From Bacillota bacterium (GTDB lineage Bacteria > Bacillota > Clostridia > Clostridiales > Clostridiaceae): DNA of 40,523 bases. Of the stretch, positions 39,825 to 40,523 are shown in pieces. The stretch spans positions 1 to 40,523 of the forward strand of contig JAUZPI010000041.1 of NCBI GenBank assembly GCA_030706015.1. Reading direction: 5' to 3'. The stretch's first letter is position 1; each line of letters starts with the position of its first letter. The translations under genes and the position numbers were made by a program. The notes under the pieces are model-generated. The model was given only the letters and a program-made list of their open reading frames with translations. It was not told the origin of the DNA and made no database searches.

Positions 39825-39847
39825 TAAATATCACATACTTTTTTTAT
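39816..39847 (+). terminator. Terminator formed by the same palindrome
   Basis: AGTATGTGAT / ATCACATACT, a 10-bp stem with a 4-base centre, followed by seven T. It overlaps the operator and the stop codon. Confidence 0.65.
39820..39835 (+). promoter_or_regulatory. CRP-type palindromic operator
   Basis: TGTGA TAAATA TCACA exactly fits TGTGAnnnnnnTCACA. It starts two bases before the regulator's TGA stop and lies 64 bases before the transporter gene, a usual place for activation or repression. Confidence 0.65.
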
Positions 39848-39898
39848 ATATTTTTTTATAATGTTTCATAAATATTAGTTAATAAGGGGAGAAAACAT

Positions 39899-40390
39899 AT
39901 GGAACTAATTGAAAAAGTATGTGAATCTGCAAAAAGTAAAGTTAATCTTTTAAACAGAAGTAAGGCCAAGTATCTAGTATCCTCAGCTTTAGCAGGCGCC
40001 TTCATAGGTTTTGGAATAATTTTGATTTTTACTGTTGGTGGATTATTATCCAGTGCTAATGCACCTGCAACCAAGGTAGTTATGGGATTATCTTTTGGTA
40101 TAGCACTTAGTCTTGTATTAATGGCAGGTGCAGAGTTATTTACAGGAAACAATATGGTGATGACTATTTCATCTCTAGAAGGTAAGACAAATTGGAAGGA
40201 TACTGCCAGAATATGGATATACAGTTTCATAGGAAACTTAATAGGCTCTATAATTTTGGCTGTTATGTACGCATATTCTGGTCTTTCAAAAGGAGCTGCA
40301 GGTGAGTTTATTGTTAAAACTGCTAGCTTAAAAATGCATGCACCATTTCTACAATTATTTTTTAGAGGTATTCTATGTAACATACTTTAG
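39899..40390 (+). pseudogene. Formate/nitrite transporter (FocA/NirC-like), 3' truncated
   Basis: 163 residues are left of a family normally near 260-290. YLVSSALAGAFIGFGIILIF is helix 1, SLVLMAGAELFTGNNMVMTI the conserved A-E-L-F-T-G-N pore segment, WIYSFIGNLIGSIILAVMYA helix 3 and FLQLFFRGILCNIL the start of the R-G-I-x-C-N segment. A TAG follows immediately and no frame continues the protein, so the last helices are deleted, not merely frameshifted. RBS AAGGGGAG. A channel lacking half its helices is unlikely to work. Confidence 0.75.
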
Positions 40391-40507
40391 TTCTGCAAAA
40401 TAAGAATCTAGATTGGTAACATTACCAAAAAATAAATATAGCATACTGTACCCCAACGTGTTATATAAAAGTTGACTAGACAAATACACACACGGGAGGT
40501 AATCAGT

Positions 40508-40523
40508 ATGCCAAATAATATTG
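40508..40523 (+). CDS. Start of a further gene (cut by the right edge)
   Basis: GGGAGG lies before an ATG at 40508 and the first codons read MPNNI. Too short to name. Confidence 0.45.

Noticed and set aside
39856..40383. 175-residue minus-strand frame
   Set aside because: Antisense to the transporter gene, no RBS, no recognisable protein motif.

Overview
The window is AT-rich DNA with strong purine-rich ribosome binding sites (AGGAG/GGAGG type), frequent TTG/GTG starts, U-tailed hairpin terminators and protein families typical of Clostridium. I read it as a clostridial (Bacillota) chromosome segment. No rRNA or tRNA gene was recognised. Apart from a few late genes, every gene is on the + strand.

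Region 1 (about 1-13.8 kb) is a gene-cassette array. After the tail of a methionyl-tRNA formyltransferase gene, short unrelated genes (acetyltransferase, truncated PD-(D/E)XK nuclease, HAD phosphatase, Uma2 nuclease, APH-type kinase, DUF1877, DUF5071, HEAT-repeat and orphan proteins) each sit between imperfect 95-180 bp elements. These elements have the layout of integron attC sites: an RYYYAAC box, an inner inverted pair, a central hairpin and a GTTRRRY box. For most complete cassettes the first bases after one element are complementary to the start of the next element, and the sequence of that pair changes from cassette to cassette (8/8, 9/9, 7/7, 8/9 and 10/10 in the best cases). That is the mark of cassettes that were once closed circles. 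No integron integrase lies in the window, so this is a cluster of attC sites lacking an integrase, in a phylum where integrons are seldom seen. Several members are decayed: split by an amber codon, frameshifted, truncated or without a gene.

Region 2 (13.8-31.1 kb) continues as single, co-oriented accessory genes without intact attC sites. They include five more GNAT enzymes (one of them AAC(6')-like), an endonuclease V-like protein, two methyltransferases, a ClpP-fold protein, a CPBP membrane protein, a NIF3 protein, an SDR, a DTW-domain enzyme, a NUDIX-like protein with lost catalytic residues, a DinB-like protein, a sugar isomerase-like TIM barrel, a Cof-type HAD and an IMP cyclohydrolase-like protein. 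Between some of them is a recurrent hairpin terminator followed by a conserved TGGTTTATAAT promoter-like box. The same module is found inside two attC sites of region 1, so it probably descends from attC left halves.

Region 3 (31.2-40.5 kb) looks more like ordinary chromosome. It has a four-gene operon (P-loop kinase, nucleotidyltransferase-fold protein, ANT(6)-like adenylyltransferase, histidinol-phosphatase), a soluble chemoreceptor-like protein, a DUF5677-like protein, a TIGR00266/AIM24 protein, a solitary divergent infC with an ATT start, two small minus-strand genes, a proline/glycine-repeat protein that may belong to the spore surface, a CRP/FNR-family regulator, a truncated formate/nitrite transporter gene and the first codons of another gene at the right edge. 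Functions are assigned from motif reading alone; no database was searched.
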